This document shows, one piece after another, positions 62,066 to 64,000 of a stretch of 64,000 bases of DNA. Within the stretch, counting starts at the first letter, position 1. The number at the start of each line of letters is the position of its first letter. Location: positions 55,469,774 through 55,533,773 of the forward strand of contig OX439046.1 of assembly GCA_949317995.1 (NCBI GenBank), read 5' to 3'. The translations under genes were made by a program, and so were the position numbers. The DNA comes from Acholoe squamosa (Eukaryota; Annelida; Polychaeta; Phyllodocida; Polynoidae). The notes below the pieces were generated by a model, which had not been told where the DNA came from, made no database searches, and worked only from the letters and a program-made list of their open reading frames with translations.

Positions 62066-64000
62066 AGTTTTGAGTTGAGTTGAGTTTTAACAAGTTTATT
62101 GGCAGAAATCATACATGAACGTTTTTCAGATCGGCCAAAACACGGCAACAGGAAAGAAATAGTGTAGCGCTCAATCAGGTTGTATAAAGTTACATCAGGC
62201 AAACATCTTTTGGGTGTAGATCATTATGATATTACTAAAGACATAACTAAAGCCTCTTAGGGGCTGTATGTATCACCATGATTTGCACAAGTCGATTATC
62301 CGCAGGCAGCATGTATATTACATCTTTCAAAAATAATTGCGTAGTCTATCAAGTGACGGTTATACACCAAATACATTCAGATTTTGTTCATGAATTCTTT
62401 CTTACTGCCTATCTGCTGAGTATTTGCATCCAACTTGTCCCAAAGGACACATCCCCTGTACAGTGGTGACTTAAGACCACGATCAATGATAACACCAAGG
62501 TAATTGAATTCATCAACCACTTTAAGGCGCTTACCATCCAGTTCAGCACTCATTATACTCAAATTGTGTCTGGCATTAAGTAAATCACTTGCACACCATA
62601 ACAACTTTGTTTTTTCATTATTGATAGTAAGCTTGAACAATTTACACCATTTACTGATACTATCCAGATCAGACTGTAATTTCCTTAGTACATGATTGGG
62701 GTCGGTATCATTGACATAAATAGCGAGATCATCGGCATACAAACAGAATTTGCAGGATTTTATAACCGATACTATACTATCAATATATATTATAAATAAT
62801 AATGGACCTAACACGGACCCTTGCGGGACGCCACACGTTACAGCCTCTTCAGCAGATACACGCCCATTGGCAGTAGCATATTGCTTTCTGTCCTTAAGAT
62901 AAGAATTAAACCAGGATACACACTGTACAGATAAATGCAAATTCCTAAGCCTTCCTAGGAGGAGGGAGTGGTCGACAGTATCAAAAGCCTTTCTCAGATC
63001 TAGGAAGACTACAGCCGAGCACTCCCCCCTGTTAAATCCTTCAAATAGATCTTGAGTCAAAATATAAATAGCACCATTAGTAGATCTACCTGGAACAAAG
63101 CCAAACTGTCTTTTAGATATAAAATCATTATCCAGTAAATACCTAATTAACTGGCGGTGGATTGATTTCTCAATTAGTTTCGAGACAATATTGAGTTGAC
63201 TCACTGGGCGCCAGTTTGAGATATTCAGCAAATCCCCTGACTTTGGCAACGGAATTACATTAGCTATTTTGAACATCTCCGGTATGACACTATTAGTGAT
63301 TGAACCATTAATTATTTGAAGTAGTATATGTGGGATATGTAACAACACGTTTTTCACCACATTTGCTCTGATGTGTTGAATACTCGATGATTTTACAGAG
63401 TTGATACCGTTAATAATATTAGTGCAGGTTAATAAATCAATAGGCAACAATTCAAACAACTGGTCACCATCAGGGACATGGGAAAGTATAAGGTCAGTAA
63501 TCCATCGATGGTCGGTGTTACTGACAACTGGTATCAGATTCGCAAGGTTAGGACCAATACAAGTATAACATTTATTTACAAAGTCAGGAATCTCAAGGTC
63601 AGGGATGCCAGTACCATGCTCATTTATTAATGACATTTTTATCTCAGTGCGAGGTCCCTTCCATAAACTACTTATTACATTCCAAAAACACTTTGGGTCA
63701 GTTTTGTATTTATTAAGATTCCTGGTTATCTCTTTTTGTCTGTTCAAGACCAGCTTATTTTTTATTTGTTTGTCCAGGTCTCTAATTTTGGCTATGAATG
63801 GATTAGCATCCTGACCTCTGTAACCCCGAAGTTTCTTAAGAAATCTTTTTTTCTTAGCAGTCAAAAAAGCCAGATTCTGATTAAAACCAGTAGGTGCATC
63901 CATATTAATGGCCATTTCCTTAACTGGGTGATGTCTATCCAGGTACACACGGATGCAATTTACAAATTCACTATAAAGTTCACCTGGAGAAAACATATGG
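62066..64000 (-). mobile_element. 3' part of a CR1/Jockey-like LINE running off the window
   Basis: The minus-strand element continues beyond 64000 and ends near 62066 in short repeats of ACTCA (GAGTTGAGTTGAGTT on the plus strand) preceded by AATAAAC, the type of microsatellite 3' tail seen in several animal LINE clades. It contains the reverse-transcriptase frame described separately. Confidence 0.7.
62377..64000 (-). pseudogene. LINE reverse transcriptase lacking its thumb region, partial at window edge
   Basis: The frame is open from the window edge to 62377 (539 residues counted from an ATG at 63996; it is probably longer, with the endonuclease outside). Reverse-transcriptase motifs are intact: FLDLRKAFDTVDH (A), CGVPQGSVLGPLLFIIYID (B) and FCLYADDLAIY with the catalytic Asp pair (C). 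A YLGVIIDRGLKS motif is joined almost directly to the C-terminal YRGCVLWDKLD block. In the related copy at 33878-34950 these landmarks are about 160 residues apart. About 155 residues of thumb are thus deleted in frame. Such a protein is unlikely to reverse transcribe, although the frame has no stop. Confidence 0.8.

Noticed and set aside
1..64000. tRNA, rRNA genes, CRISPR arrays, bacterial-type promoters or ribosome binding sites
   Set aside because: Nothing resembling them was seen, and the window is plainly animal nuclear DNA.

Overview
This is animal nuclear DNA, AT-rich and crowded with transposable elements. It contains DNA transposons, non-LTR retrotransposons, a Ty3/gypsy-like Gag-Pro remnant and one large virus-like element. 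An aquatic invertebrate is my best guess from the transposon mix. The species cannot be named from this window. There are no bacterial operons, tRNA or rRNA genes, or CRISPR arrays.

Layout. 1-36 kb is mostly gene-free and holds MITEs, dispersed repeats and dead LINEs. The only host-like coding sequence I can support is the last exon of a small secreted-type cysteine-rich protein at 12,272-12,521, with a poly(A) signal. A cluster of CRE sites lies about 2 kb upstream of it. 36.4-38.8 kb, on the minus strand, carries a Gag with a zinc knuckle and an N-terminal helix-hairpin-helix. A retropepsin domain follows in the -1 frame and is cut by a 453-bp MITE.

39,823-58,252 is a complete Polinton/Maverick (adintovirus-type) element of 18,430 bp. 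It is bounded by terminal inverted repeats of about 0.4 kb and an exact 6-bp target duplication, GCTAGG. Its core genes are all open. They are protein-primed DNA polymerase B, DDE integrase with chromodomain, packaging ATPase, adenain-type protease, double-jelly-roll major capsid, single-jelly-roll penton, and a pX/pVI-like basic protein. Two further proteins look like conserved Polinton proteins of unknown role. Ten structural and assembly genes read leftward in a tightly packed block, with overlaps of a few bases, from a TATA box beside a (TAGGG)n array to a poly(A) signal at 40,275. Two orphan genes also read leftward. Reading rightward are a SUMO-interaction-motif protein with a possible PC4-like domain, PolB, and a cysteine-rich orphan.

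The most interesting parts of the element are its accessory genes and regulatory DNA. A 209-aa protein appears to be two tandem death-fold domains, which suggests interference with host death or innate signalling. Another protein has three near-identical SUMO-interaction motifs. The terminal repeats are dense in AGGTCA nuclear-receptor half-sites, including two perfect AGGTCATGACCT palindromes, together with CRE and CCAAT boxes. Six 81-bp units of GAACA/TGTTC palindromes lie downstream of PolB.

58.3-64 kb is repeat-rich flank, possibly the other side of the retroelement that the Polinton split. It ends in the 3' half of a LINE whose reverse transcriptase has lost its thumb region by an in-frame deletion.
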